From contig NZ_OY762229.1 of assembly GCF_963665355.1 (NCBI RefSeq), positions 4,340,001-4,404,000 of the forward strand: a DNA stretch of 64,000 bases. Reading direction: 5' to 3'. The notes under the pieces were generated by a model, which worked only from the letters and a program-made list of their open reading frames with translations, was not told the origin of the DNA and made no database searches. Of the stretch, positions 1 to 8,708 are shown piece by piece. Origin of the DNA: an uncultured Desulfobacter sp. GTDB taxonomy: Bacteria > Desulfobacterota > Desulfobacteria > Desulfobacterales > Desulfobacteraceae. Made by a program: the position numbers and the translations under genes. Each line of letters opens with the position of its first letter. The first letter of the stretch is position 1.

Positions 1-3000
1 GTTCCTGTTCAAGCCGGGATAAAATTTCAACCCGTTTGATGGAGTCTATGCCAAGATCCGATTCAAGATTCATTCCGGGTTCGAGCATCTCTTTGGGGAA
101 GCCTGTTAATTCACTGATGATATTGACCAGAATGCCAAGGGTGTTTTGGGCGGGACGATTGTTTTTGGGCTCATGGACAACAGGGACTGCGGTTTGTTTT
201 ACCACCGGGGCAGGAGCCTGGTCGGTTTCAACAGCCGCACAGATATCTGCCAGGGTTTTAACTGATCCCAGGCTTTGTGCCGATACCGCTTCATTGCCGG
301 GAAAAGCTTTTTCAAGTTCCGATATGATCTCAACCTTTTTGATGGAATCAATACCAAGGTCCGATTCAATATTCATTTCAGGTTCCAGCATCTCCACCGG
401 AAAGCCTGTTAATCGGCTGACAATGTCAAACAGGACATTTTTCACTGCCGGGACAGGGGAGGGCGGGGTTGGATTCGGCACCGCTGTCGGCTGTGGTTGC
501 TGGATGTTTACGGGTTTCGGTTGAGGTGCTGCTTTTTGCACTGGTGCTGCTGCCGCCGGGACAGGTTCAGGTATTTGGACCTGTTGGTAAGGCATGGCCT
601 GGACAGGGGCCGGCGGTTGAATCACAGGATTCGCCGGAGCCTGGACAAACACCTGTCCACGGGTTTGTGACATAAGGGCGGCCAGGGCGTTACTCGCCTG
701 GGCCTGGGTTTCCAGAAACTTCTCATGGGCCCGGGCAGTCTGGGCCTGGAGCTGCTGTATGGCATTGAGTCCCTGGACTAGGATATCCGGATTTGCCGGA
801 ATCTGATGTCCTGTCACAAACTGGTTTGAATTTGAGGTTGTTATGGATGGGGATGCCTTAAATTCAGGGTGTGGAAAAGATGTCATGGTTTTTCCTTGTG
901 TGGTGAATGTCTGTTGGATTGAACCTGTTGTATAAACAGACGATTGTTGTACGTTTTTTTCGTTTTTGGGCTGTTGGCCTGCAAGGAACTGTGACGGCTG
1001 AACAGGGGTGTTAACGGGTGTCTGTTCCGCCTGTTTTTTTTCAGGAAAAGTTGTCTCAGAAAGGCTCATTTTAGGTGTCGGGGGCTTTGGATTGGCCCCG
1101 TTGAGCATGATAACAAGCTTTTTAGGTTCAGGACGTGTTGCGTCCTCTTCCCAGGCAGAAAGATCCACAGGATGACCCGCGGCTGCAATGGCGCATAATC
1201 CCACAGCCAAATCCTGGATACCACTATTTTTCCCCGCTGATTTACCCATTGACTTATCCAGGGCAATGGTTTGTACATCCTGATCTTTTAAAATGGATTT
1301 AGCAAGACTGCACAGAACGGATTTGGGCCCGATCTCCACAAAGGTATCAACGCCTTGTTCATGCATCTGTTTGATGTTGCCGATAAAATCCACCGGGTGC
1401 ATCAACTGCTGTCCCAACAGATCCTGGGCCTGGGCCGGATCGCCAGGGTAGGGTGAACCGGTGGTATTGGATAATACTTTTATAGGAGTCGGTGTGACGG
1501 CCGCTTTCCGGGTCAATTCATTAAACGGGGCTGCGGCATCTGCCACCAGGCGGCTGTGAAAGGCTGCGGCCACCGGCAGTTTAATGGCCCGCATTCTGCG
1601 GATTTTACAGATCTCCTCTGCTTTGAGGATGTGCCGGGTTTCCCCGGATAACACACCCTGGGACAGGCTGTTTCGATTGGCCAGAACAAGATCAAGTTTT
1701 TCCTCTTCAATGAGGGCTTCGATTTTTTCAATGGGTGCCTGAATCGCAAGCATGCTGCCGGAATCACCGGCACTTTGGCCGGCTTTGGCCATGAAGTTGC
1801 CCCGGGCGGCCGAAAGTTCAAGACAGGTTTTAGCATCAATCCAGCCGGCGGCATATAAAGCACACAACTCTCCGTAACTGTGGCCGCAGGTCATGTGGGG
1901 CACCACCTTGAACCGGGAAAGGATTTCCAGCATGGCCAGGGAGACGGTACCAATGGCCGGTTGGGCAATGCGGGTCTGGCGCAGGGCTTCCTCGGCTGCT
2001 TTTTTATCCATGGCATATTCCGGTGACGGATACATATAGGCGTCCAGGGGAACATCATCTTTCAGTCCTGCATCCGTGCTGCTGACATACGTCTGGGCCA
2101 TCCCAAGAATTTCAAGACTTTCGGGGAAGATGGACATTATCTGGCCGGCCATTCCGGTGTACTGACTGCCCTGGCCCGGGAAAAGAAAGCCCAGTTTTCC
2201 GGACGCCGATCCCTTGCCCAGGAATACGGGCGGTTTGGCCGGCTGACTGTCGGTGAGCACAAGCTTTGCCTGGGTCAGGCGTTCAAAAATATCATCCTGG
2301 TCAGTAAGCAAAATCAACAATCGCACATCATGGTTTGATACGAATGCTTTTCTGGAAAGTGATGCCTGCCAGGCAATGGCCTGGGAGAAAACCGCTCTGT
2401 CCCGGGCATCATATGCTTTGATGGTATCGACTATCGCATCAAGCTTTTCCACAACAGCTTCTTTAGACTCTGCCGAAAGTGCCAAAATCTGTACGGAGCC
2501 GTCCCAGGAGATATCTGTTTTTTGTTCAGAGTACTCTTCAAGCACGGCATGAAAATTTGATCCTCCAAATCCAAAGGCGGATACACCCGAACTTCTCAAA
2601 GATTTTATCCTGTCATTACCGACCCAGGGCCGGGAAACCTGATTAAGATAAAAAGGAGAGTTTTGAATATCCAGGTCCGGGTCCGGGGTTTGGGCCTTCA
2701 GGGTAGGGGGAATGATCTTGTGGTGCAGGGCAAGAGCGGCCTTGATGATGCCCGCAGCACCTGCCGCCGCCTTGGAGTGCCCGATCATGGATTTTACGGA
2801 TCCCAGAGCTGTGGATGCAGTGGGCTTGTTGTGGAAAAATTCTTTCAGTGCTGTGAATTCAACTTTATCACCCACCCTTGTTCCTGTGCCATGGGCTTCA
2901 ATCAGCCCCACGGATTCCGGCAGAATCCCAGCATGGCTGTAGGCGTTTTCCAATGCCCTGATCTGTCCTTTGGCCTCCGGGGCGTATATGGCCGAGGTGC

Positions 3001-3955
3001 GCCCGTCACTGGAGGTGCCCATGCCTTTGATGACCGCATAAATCCGGTCCTTATCACGCCGGGCATCCTCCAGGCGCTTGAGCACCAGAAGGCCGATGCC
3101 TTCACCAAGCACTGTGCCGTCAGCGTCTTTTGAAAAGGGCCGGGCATCACTGGTGTGGGACAATACACCGGTTTTGGAGAAACACATGTGCATGAAGATG
3201 TCATTGAGAGTATCCACCCCGCCGGTGATGGACATGTCGCACCGCCCGGTTTCAAGCTCCATCATGGCTGTATGAATGGCCGAAAAAGAGCTTGCACACG
3301 CCGCATCGCACACCGTGTTAGTACCCGACAGATCCATGCGGTTGGCGATTCTGCCGGCCACCACATTGCCTAAAAGACCTGGAAATGAATTCTCCTGCCA
3401 GCTGACATAGGAGTCGCTGATCATCTTTAATATGCTTGCCTTTTTATCCGGGGCAATGCCGGCGGCATCCAATGCATTTTTCCAGAACGGATGTCCCAAT
3501 CTTGCGCCAAGGGGAATGACCAGTTCCTGGGTGCCGGTTACGCCAATGATAACATTCACCCGTTTTTCTTTCAGGTGAACATGGCCCGCGGGATAGCCTG
3601 CATCGGCAAGAGCCATGCGGACAACTTCCAGACCGAGAAGCTGGGACGTATCAGTGGCGTCAATGTTCTTTGGGGGAATGCCGTATGTCAGAGGATCAAA
3701 GGCAATGTCCGGTAAAAATCCGCCTCTGCTGCAGTAGGTATGGTCAGGGCAGGACGGATCTTCATTGAAATAATCTTTCAGGCGCCAGTGCGTCTCTTCA
3801 GGGATGTCGGTTATGGCATCAACACCGTTGAATATCAGTTTCCAGAACTCTTTAAGGTTTCTGGATTCAGGAAAAATACAGCCCATACCGATAATGGCGA
3901 TGGGCATCCGGGGGGAACATGGCGTCTGTTTTTCTATTTCGGCTTTGGATGTCAT
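1..3955 (-). CDS. pfaA: PfaA-type polyunsaturated fatty acid / secondary-lipid synthase, N-terminal part (KS-AT-ACP-ACP...)
   Basis: Partial gene: 1318 residues are visible and the frame runs off the left edge with no stop. A ketosynthase domain fills about residues 15-470, with active-site Cys220 (DAACASS), His355 (EAHGTGT) and His393 (GSVKSMIGHSKAAAG). An acyltransferase domain covers about 600-900, with Ser693 in GHSYG. A Gln/Pro/Ala-rich linker leads to two ACPs whose phosphopantetheine serines are Ser1204 and Ser1305 (LGIDSIK), 101 residues apart. KS-AT-tandem ACP is the order of PfaA, which builds long-chain (polyunsaturated) acyl chains iteratively; more ACPs and a KR would be expected beyond the edge. 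ATG 3955 is the only sensible start, because an in-frame stop lies just upstream, but its Shine-Dalgarno is poor. pfaD lies 180 bp upstream. The final lipid cannot be predicted. Confidence 0.93.
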   Translation of the reverse strand, partial: MTSKAEIEKQTPCSPRMPIAIIGMGCIFPESRNLKEFWKLIFNGVDAITDIPEETHWRLKDYFNEDPSCPDHTYCSRGGFLPDIAFDPLTYGIPPKNIDATDTSQLLGLEVVRMALADAGYPAGHVHLKEKRVNVIIGVTGTQELVIPLGARLGHPFWKNALDAAGIAPDKKASILKMISDSYVSWQENSFPGLLGNVVAGRIANRMDLSGTNTVCDAACASSFSAIHTAMMELETGRCDMSITGGVDTLNDIFMHMCFSKTGVLSHTSDARPFSKDADGTVLGEGIGLLVLKRLEDARRDKDRIYAVIKGMGTSSDGRTSAIYAPEAKGQIRALENAYSHAGILPESVGLIEAHGTGTRVGDKVEFTALKEFFHNKPTASTALGSVKSMIGHSKAAAGAAGIIKAALALHHKIIPPTLKAQTPDPDLDIQNSPFYLNQVSRPWVGNDRIKSLRSSGVSAFGFGGSNFHAVLEEYSEQKTDISWDGSVQILALSAESKEAVVEKLDAIVDTIKAYDARDRAVFSQAIAWQASLSRKAFVSNHDVRLLILLTDQDDIFERLTQAKLVLTDSQPAKPPVFLGKGSASGKLGFLFPGQGSQYTGMAGQIMSIFPESLEILGMAQTYVSSTDAGLKDDVPLDAYMYPSPEYAMDKKAAEEALRQTRIAQPAIGTVSLAMLEILSRFKVVPHMTCGHSYGELCALYAAGWIDAKTCLELSAARGNFMAKAGQSAGDSGSMLAIQAPIEKIEALIEEEKLDLVLANRNSLSQGVLSGETRHILKAEEICKIRRMRAIKLPVAAAFHSRLVADAAAPFNELTRKAAVTPTPIKVLSNTTGSPYPGDPAQAQDLLGQQLMHPVDFIGNIKQMHEQGVDTFVEIGPKSVLCSLAKSILKDQDVQTIALDKSMGKSAGKNSGIQDLAVGLCAIAAAGHPVDLSAWEEDATRPEPKKLVIMLNGANPKPPTPKMSLSETTFPEKKQAEQTPVNTPVQPSQFLAGQQPKNEKNVQQSSVYTTGSIQQTFTTQGKTMTSFPHPEFKASPSITTSNSNQFVTGHQIPANPDILVQGLNAIQQLQAQTARAHEKFLETQAQASNALAALMSQTRGQVFVQAPANPVIQPPAPVQAMPYQQVQIPEPVPAAAAPVQKAAPQPKPVNIQQPQPTAVPNPTPPSPVPAVKNVLFDIVSRLTGFPVEMLEPEMNIESDLGIDSIKKVEIISELEKAFPGNEAVSAQSLGSVKTLADICAAVETDQAPAPVVKQTAVPVVHEPKNNRPAQNTLGILVNIISELTGFPKEMLEPGMNLESDLGIDSIKRVEILSRLEQE

Positions 3956-4135
3956 GTAAGAAAATAATATGGTTGCAGGTTTTAATCGTGTTTGGACGAA
4001 AAGTCACCCGTCTGCGCCTTGCACCTATGCATCGTTTTGTCCAAACACTTGGGTGTTCGTTCGGGCACAAATTTCAGGTAATATAATGACCTGGGTATGG
4101 TAAATCATCAGCAGGCAAGGAAATTGACAAAAGTT

Positions 4136-5710
4136 TTACATAGAATCTGAAGATATCAGATTGAAAATCTCCTTGAGAGGCATGGGCGAAAATAGCCCGG
4201 CACCGGGGGGAAGCTCAATGCCCTGGGCCCTTGCAAATGCGGCCCGGGTTACAACACAGGCCCCTGTGAGCAGATTCATGGCAATTTCCGCTGCAAACCG
4301 ATTGGTATGGGGCTCAAGAAAACTGCCTTTGACCCATTGGTTGAATGCACCCATGGCAGGCCCGCACCAGACCTGGTAGTCCATTTTACGCAAGGGATTT
4401 CCCTGGATTGCCCACCTGGAAGACTGCCCCAGATAGGATCTGAAAACCAGGGCCATTTTGTGGGCTGGATCCTGTTCTGCACGATCCACCTCCTGCTGGC
4501 TTCCCCGTGACAGGAAAAACTGCCGGGTGGACTGCCATGCCGCATCAAAGGAGGTTAACAAAAATTTATCCTCAATCTCTTTTTGTGCAGCCGGGGGAAG
4601 GTCTGAAAAGCAGCGGTAATTTTTGTAAAACTGATACAGCTTTTCCGCACGTACGGGAAACAAGGTGCCCCGTTTAAGCACCTGTACCCGGGCGCCAATC
4701 TCGAACATGTCTGCGGAAGGCGCCATGGCAACATCCGCCTGTTCGGCCTGGCTGAGCAGTTTTTTGACATCTTCGCAGATGCCCGACTCCACACATGCCT
4801 GGTTGATGGATCCTGTAAGGATATATGCAGCGCCCATGCTGAATGCGGCAGCCGCGGATTCAGGTGTGGCAATGCCGCCACCAAGCCCCACGCAAAGAGC
4901 GGTTTTAAAATTATATGTTGCCATGGCTTCATTTCTAAGGGCAATGAACGTTGGCAGCAACGCCAGGGCAGGGCGGTTGTCCGTATGCCCCCCGGAATCG
5001 GCTTCGGCGGTAAGATCCTGGGCCATGGGGATTTGAGAGGCAAGCACGGCTTCTTCGGACGTGATCATCTTTTGTTCAACCAGCTGGCTGAGCAGTTTTT
5101 CCGGGGGAGGGGCAAAGAACTGCCGGGCCACTTCAATGCGGGAGACTTTTGCAATGACGCGGTTGGGGGTGATAATTTCTCCCTGACGGTTTTTATGGAT
5201 GCCTTTGACACGATAATATACCAGGGGCAGAGTGATACGCAGAAATGCCGCGGCAGAAATCAGGGTAACCCCATGGTGAAGATAAAGCTTTACTGTCGCC
5301 ATTTCATGGCCCGGGTCTACCAGACTGTGGATCAGATTGAATCCAAAGGGTTTTTCCCCAAGGTTCTCCTTAATTTCAAGAATGGCTGATTCGATTTGAG
5401 AAAGGTTTAATCCCCCGGCACCAAAGAAACCCACCATCCCGTTCTGGCCCATGGTTTTCACAAGGGCTGTGGATGCAATGGCATTGGCCATGGCTCCTGC
5501 CACGTAGGCATATTTTAAACCATGGCGGCGTTTAAATTCAGAATCCCCAAGGTTTTCCGGCCGTATGGCCGGAACATAGGCATTGTCTGGCAGCGAAGCC
5601 AGATTACTTTGGGTGGGACGGCTGGTATGTATTCCGTCACAATTTTTTATAAGCAGTTGCGGGTGGCTGATATCGTGGATGGCCCGGATCAAATCAAGTG
5701 GAGATGTCAT
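4136..5710 (-). CDS. pfaD: PfaD-family enoyl reductase of the Pfa synthase
   Basis: 524 residues, the usual length for the FMN-dependent, TIM-barrel (nitronate-monooxygenase-like) enoyl reductase that works in trans with PfaA-C. Glycine-rich flavin-binding signatures are visible (GFFGAGGLNLSQIE near residue 95; GLGGGIATPESAAAAFSMGA near 275), followed by the PfaD-typical stretch APSADMFEIGARVQVLKRGT. The gene is upstream of pfaA and on the same strand, which points to one lipid-synthesis operon. In the classical Shewanella/Photobacterium clusters pfaD is downstream of pfaC, so the order here is rearranged. ATG 5710 is preceded by a modest GGCAGGGA. The family assignment is firm; the product chain length and saturation are unknown. 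Confidence 0.92.
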   Translation of the reverse strand: MTSPLDLIRAIHDISHPQLLIKNCDGIHTSRPTQSNLASLPDNAYVPAIRPENLGDSEFKRRHGLKYAYVAGAMANAIASTALVKTMGQNGMVGFFGAGGLNLSQIESAILEIKENLGEKPFGFNLIHSLVDPGHEMATVKLYLHHGVTLISAAAFLRITLPLVYYRVKGIHKNRQGEIITPNRVIAKVSRIEVARQFFAPPPEKLLSQLVEQKMITSEEAVLASQIPMAQDLTAEADSGGHTDNRPALALLPTFIALRNEAMATYNFKTALCVGLGGGIATPESAAAAFSMGAAYILTGSINQACVESGICEDVKKLLSQAEQADVAMAPSADMFEIGARVQVLKRGTLFPVRAEKLYQFYKNYRCFSDLPPAAQKEIEDKFLLTSFDAAWQSTRQFFLSRGSQQEVDRAEQDPAHKMALVFRSYLGQSSRWAIQGNPLRKMDYQVWCGPAMGAFNQWVKGSFLEPHTNRFAAEIAMNLLTGACVVTRAAFARAQGIELPPGAGLFSPMPLKEIFNLISSDSM

Positions 5711-5825
5711 AGTGGTGTATTATCCCTGCCGGATACTGTGCAAGATGTTATCAGTAAATACTGACTCTGCCCCCCAACGTTACAATGCATACAATGGCGG
5801 GGAATAATTTTTTGGATGGTGTCTA

Positions 5826-5861
5826 ATAGCACACCCGATGCCTGTAATCAAGATGTGCTAT
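5826..5861. promoter_or_regulatory. Inverted repeat between the PPOX gene and pfaD
   Basis: Perfect 8-nt arms ATAGCACA (5826-5833) and TGTGCTAT (5854-5861) are separated by 20 nt, in the 208-bp gap upstream of pfaD and downstream of the PPOX-like gene. No T-run follows on either strand, so an operator or mRNA hairpin is as likely as a terminator. Confidence 0.35.
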
Positions 5862-5918
5862 GTTTAGATCGGCAGATCACCTGCGCCATACGTTTAATTG
5901 AGTGTCCCGGGAAAGATC

Positions 5919-6398
5919 CTACTGACAGGTATCATTATAAAATTTACCTGTACATTCGATGACATCAATCTTAATCACACCAGTGGCGGCAAGCGCGTTG
6001 GAAGGGAATTGTTTTCCGGTCAGATCAGGAACATACTTTTCAATAATGGCATTCAATGCTTCAATCTTTTTGTCTTGATCTTTCAAAAGAGTTGCTTCAC
6101 CGTGAATGATGACACTCTGATATTCCGTATTAACATCGCAAGGTTCATTGGAAAGCATAAATTTGCCCTGGCTCATCACTTCGAAACAGACTTTGCTGTT
6201 GCGCTGAATGTTCCCGATCTTCTGCCCTTTGCTTAATCCGTGAATATAAATTGCTCCGGCCATGTAAACAAAATGCACAGGTGTGACATAGGGAAACCCG
6301 TTGTCGTTCAGTGTTGCCAGATGCCCCACCTGGGATGTGGTTAAAAGTGCGTTGATCTGATCTGTGGTCAGTTGATGAGCCCTCATACGTCCTTGCAT
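5919..6398 (-). CDS. Pyridoxamine 5'-phosphate oxidase-like (NimA/PPOX superfamily) flavoprotein
   Basis: 159 residues with the split-barrel PPOX fold signature: an N-terminal helix, then GHLATLNDNGFPYVTPVHFV (about 29-48), YIHGLSKGQKIGNI and a Cys-containing strand KVCFEV. Such proteins bind FMN (some bind haem or F420) and often act as small flavin reductases or nitroreductase-like NimA proteins. Substrate not known. ATG 6398 has AGAGGGA seven bases upstream. The gene starts 33 bp after the last gene of the complex I-like operon on the same strand, so co-transcription is likely and a redox role next to that complex is possible (inference). Confidence 0.8.
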   Translation of the reverse strand: MQGRMRAHQLTTDQINALLTTSQVGHLATLNDNGFPYVTPVHFVYMAGAIYIHGLSKGQKIGNIQRNSKVCFEVMSQGKFMLSNEPCDVNTEYQSVIIHGEATLLKDQDKKIEALNAIIEKYVPDLTGKQFPSNALAATGVIKIDVIECTGKFYNDTCQ

Positions 6399-6431
6399 GA
6401 TCTAATCCCTCTATATATTTTTCACGCCGGA

Positions 6432-7172
6432 TTACTTGAAAAACGAAAGCAGTGCGTGAAGGTTGGTCATGGGATGGGGCGGGCACCCCGGAATAAACAG
6501 GTCCACCGGCAGGATCTTGTCCAGCCCCTCGGTGATTTCGGGGCTTCCGGTGAAAGGACCGCCGCTGATGGTGCATGATCCCACGGCAATGACCACCTTG
6601 GGAGATGGTGTGGCCTCATAGGTCTGGAGTAGAGCCGTTTTCATGTTCCTGGATATCGGGCCTGTAACCACAATCCCGTCGGCATGGCGGGGGGAGGCGA
6701 CAAAGTTTATCCCAAACCTGGCCAGGTCAAAAAACGGGGTGGCCAGTACGTTCAAATCTGCCTCGCAGGCATTGCAGCCGGCCGCTGATACCTGGCGCAA
6801 TTGCAGGGAGCGTCCAAACAACTTTTTAAAATGCTGCTTGGCGTGCTGGGCCAGGGCCGGAAGATCACCTGAGGTTATAAGGTCTGCCCGTTGTGATGTT
6901 GAAATTTCATAATCATTGGTAAACTTGATCTGGCCGTTGGAGGTATTTTCGCAAGTCCCGCAGAAAATGCACCGGCCCATGTCAATCTTTTGATTCTGCA
7001 CATCTATGGCATCCTGGGGACAGGATGCGGCACAGGCTTCAAGGGTCTGCCTGGAAATATTATTCTGGATGACCGGTCTGCCTCGGTAGCGGGGAAACAC
7101 TTTGACTGGTTCTTCGGGATACCTGTTGGTTCGGTATCCTTGTTCAAATCTGTTTTTCAGTACACTAAGCAT
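6432..7172 (-). CDS. Complex I-like Fe-S subunit: ferredoxin-NuoB fusion (HyfH/HyfI-like)
   Basis: 246 residues. The N-terminal ferredoxin-like part has only Cys47, Cys51, Cys68, Cys71 and Cys74, enough for one [4Fe-4S] cluster (CP plus CxxCxxC) instead of the usual two. The NuoB/hydrogenase-small-subunit part has all four ligands of the proximal cluster: Cys133 and Cys136 (GCNAC), Cys200 (GSCTISGGP) and Cys230 (PGCPPHP). It should pass electrons to the large-subunit homologue encoded just upstream (18-bp gap). HyfH and HyfI are separate proteins in E. coli; here they are fused and shortened. It is the last core gene of the operon. The family is certain; the electron donor is unknown. Confidence 0.88.
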   Translation of the reverse strand: MLSVLKNRFEQGYRTNRYPEEPVKVFPRYRGRPVIQNNISRQTLEACAASCPQDAIDVQNQKIDMGRCIFCGTCENTSNGQIKFTNDYEISTSQRADLITSGDLPALAQHAKQHFKKLFGRSLQLRQVSAAGCNACEADLNVLATPFFDLARFGINFVASPRHADGIVVTGPISRNMKTALLQTYEATPSPKVVIAVGSCTISGGPFTGSPEITEGLDKILPVDLFIPGCPPHPMTNLHALLSFFK

Positions 7173-7190
7173 ATGATGTTCTCCGCATTT

Positions 7191-8708
7191 CTAAAGATCA
7201 AATCCGCAATAGGATAGATTGAAACTCTTATTGTTCAGGGGAAAATCCGAGATTCCGGTGTCCCTTAACGCCATGGCCAGTCCGTTCCAGTTGTGAAAAG
7301 AAGGATCCTTAATTTTGTACCGTAGAATTTTTCCGTTTTCATCGGTCAGGACAGCATGGGACACTTCCCCCCGCCACCCCTCATTCAAGGCCACGGAAAA
7401 GCTTGAAGCCGGCAATGAATTGGCTATTATGCCCTCGCTTACAAGGCTGGTTTCCACGGGGATGGCCGCCAGGGATTCAACAATCTGAAGGGACTGGTGG
7501 ACCTCGTCATATCTGACCCGGGCCCGGGCATAAACGTCACCGGTACCTTTTTTATTTTCAGGGATGCCCAGATGCGAATAATGTTCCGTGGGGAAACACC
7601 GTCTCACGTCATAGGCCATTCCGCTGGCCCGGCCGGCCGGCCCCACCAGACCCAGATACTCTGCATCTTCGTGGCTGACAGCGCCACAGCCTTCAAATCG
7701 GGCACGGACGGTGACTGCGTTGAATAAAAGTTCCAGGGCATGTGTCACTTCGGGCCGAAGCTCTATCAGTCTGTCATTGAGTACTCTTCTGATATCATTG
7801 GACAGGGAAAACCGGACTCCTCCGGGCCTGACCAGACCTTTTCCGAACCGGTTGCCGCAAATCAGCAGAGAGAGGTTGAGAAAATCGCCTCTGATTCGGC
7901 CAAAATAGTTGGCCGGAGGCAGAAAGGCCACGTCGCCGCTGAGTGCTCCCAGATCTCCAATGTGGTTGGCCAGACGCTCTAGCTCCAAAGCAACGGTACG
8001 GATAACCTGAGCTCCCGGATCCGGTTCAATACCGGTCAATGCTTCAAAATTCTGGGCCATGCACAGGCTGTGACCGATGGTTGTATCACCTGCAATGTTT
8101 TCCGCCAAAATGGGGAGCCGTTTGGCCGGAACAGTTAAAAGCTGTTTTTCAATGCCCCGGTGCTGGTAACCAAGCTGAATTTCCAGGTGAAGAACACGTT
8201 CCCCGATACAGTTAAACCTGAAATGGCCCGGCTCAATTACCCCGGCATGGACCGGCCCCACAGCCACTTCGTGGATCTCTTCACCTTGAACCTGGTAATA
8301 TTTATAGTTTCCCGGAATATCCTGTGAATAATCGTTGCCGAATACATCAGGCGCATCTTCTGTGTAATTTTGATGATAGCGAACCATTTTCAGCCAGGGA
8401 TGTCCCTGGGGATGGATACCGAACTGCTCGGCCATTTCCCTTTCAAACAGATGAAAGGGTTCGCAGATTCTGGTGAAGGACGGATAGGGATCCGGCACAT
8501 CACAACCGGCCACGAAAAGCTCCTTGGTGCGCAACACCGCCAGAAGTTTAAGCTTACCCTTGTCCGGATATGCAAAATAGTGGACAACTTTTCCGCCGTT
8601 GGTCACCATATCCAGGGCCTGCCTGCGGAAATCGTCAAAATTCAGGTGGGGAATAGACTCCCTGGAGATTTTTTTGGCGTTTGATATTTGTAAAAAAGCG
8701 TTGCTCAT
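7191..8708 (-). CDS. Complex I-like NuoCD / hydrogenase-4 large-subunit homologue lacking NiFe ligands (Ehr-type)
   Basis: 505 residues: a NuoC-like domain (about 1-140) fused to a NuoD/HycE-like domain, as in HycE and HyfG. Where group 4 hydrogenases have the CxxC of the L1 motif this protein reads ENIAGDTTIGHSLC, and the C-terminal CxxC is replaced by NLSYCGFDL. The four NiFe-binding cysteines are therefore absent, so H2 turnover is not expected. This matches the energy-converting-hydrogenase-related (Ehr) complexes, which keep the ion-pumping membrane module but use an unidentified redox partner. The start overlaps the stop of the upstream antiporter gene by 4 nt, so the two are translationally coupled. 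Confidence 0.87.
   Translation of the reverse strand: MSNAFLQISNAKKISRESIPHLNFDDFRRQALDMVTNGGKVVHYFAYPDKGKLKLLAVLRTKELFVAGCDVPDPYPSFTRICEPFHLFEREMAEQFGIHPQGHPWLKMVRYHQNYTEDAPDVFGNDYSQDIPGNYKYYQVQGEEIHEVAVGPVHAGVIEPGHFRFNCIGERVLHLEIQLGYQHRGIEKQLLTVPAKRLPILAENIAGDTTIGHSLCMAQNFEALTGIEPDPGAQVIRTVALELERLANHIGDLGALSGDVAFLPPANYFGRIRGDFLNLSLLICGNRFGKGLVRPGGVRFSLSNDIRRVLNDRLIELRPEVTHALELLFNAVTVRARFEGCGAVSHEDAEYLGLVGPAGRASGMAYDVRRCFPTEHYSHLGIPENKKGTGDVYARARVRYDEVHQSLQIVESLAAIPVETSLVSEGIIANSLPASSFSVALNEGWRGEVSHAVLTDENGKILRYKIKDPSFHNWNGLAMALRDTGISDFPLNNKSFNLSYCGFDL

Noticed and set aside
7191-8708. Functional group 4 NiFe hydrogenase large subunit
   Set aside because: Both CxxC motifs that bind NiFe are missing; annotated as a hydrogenase-like Ehr subunit instead.
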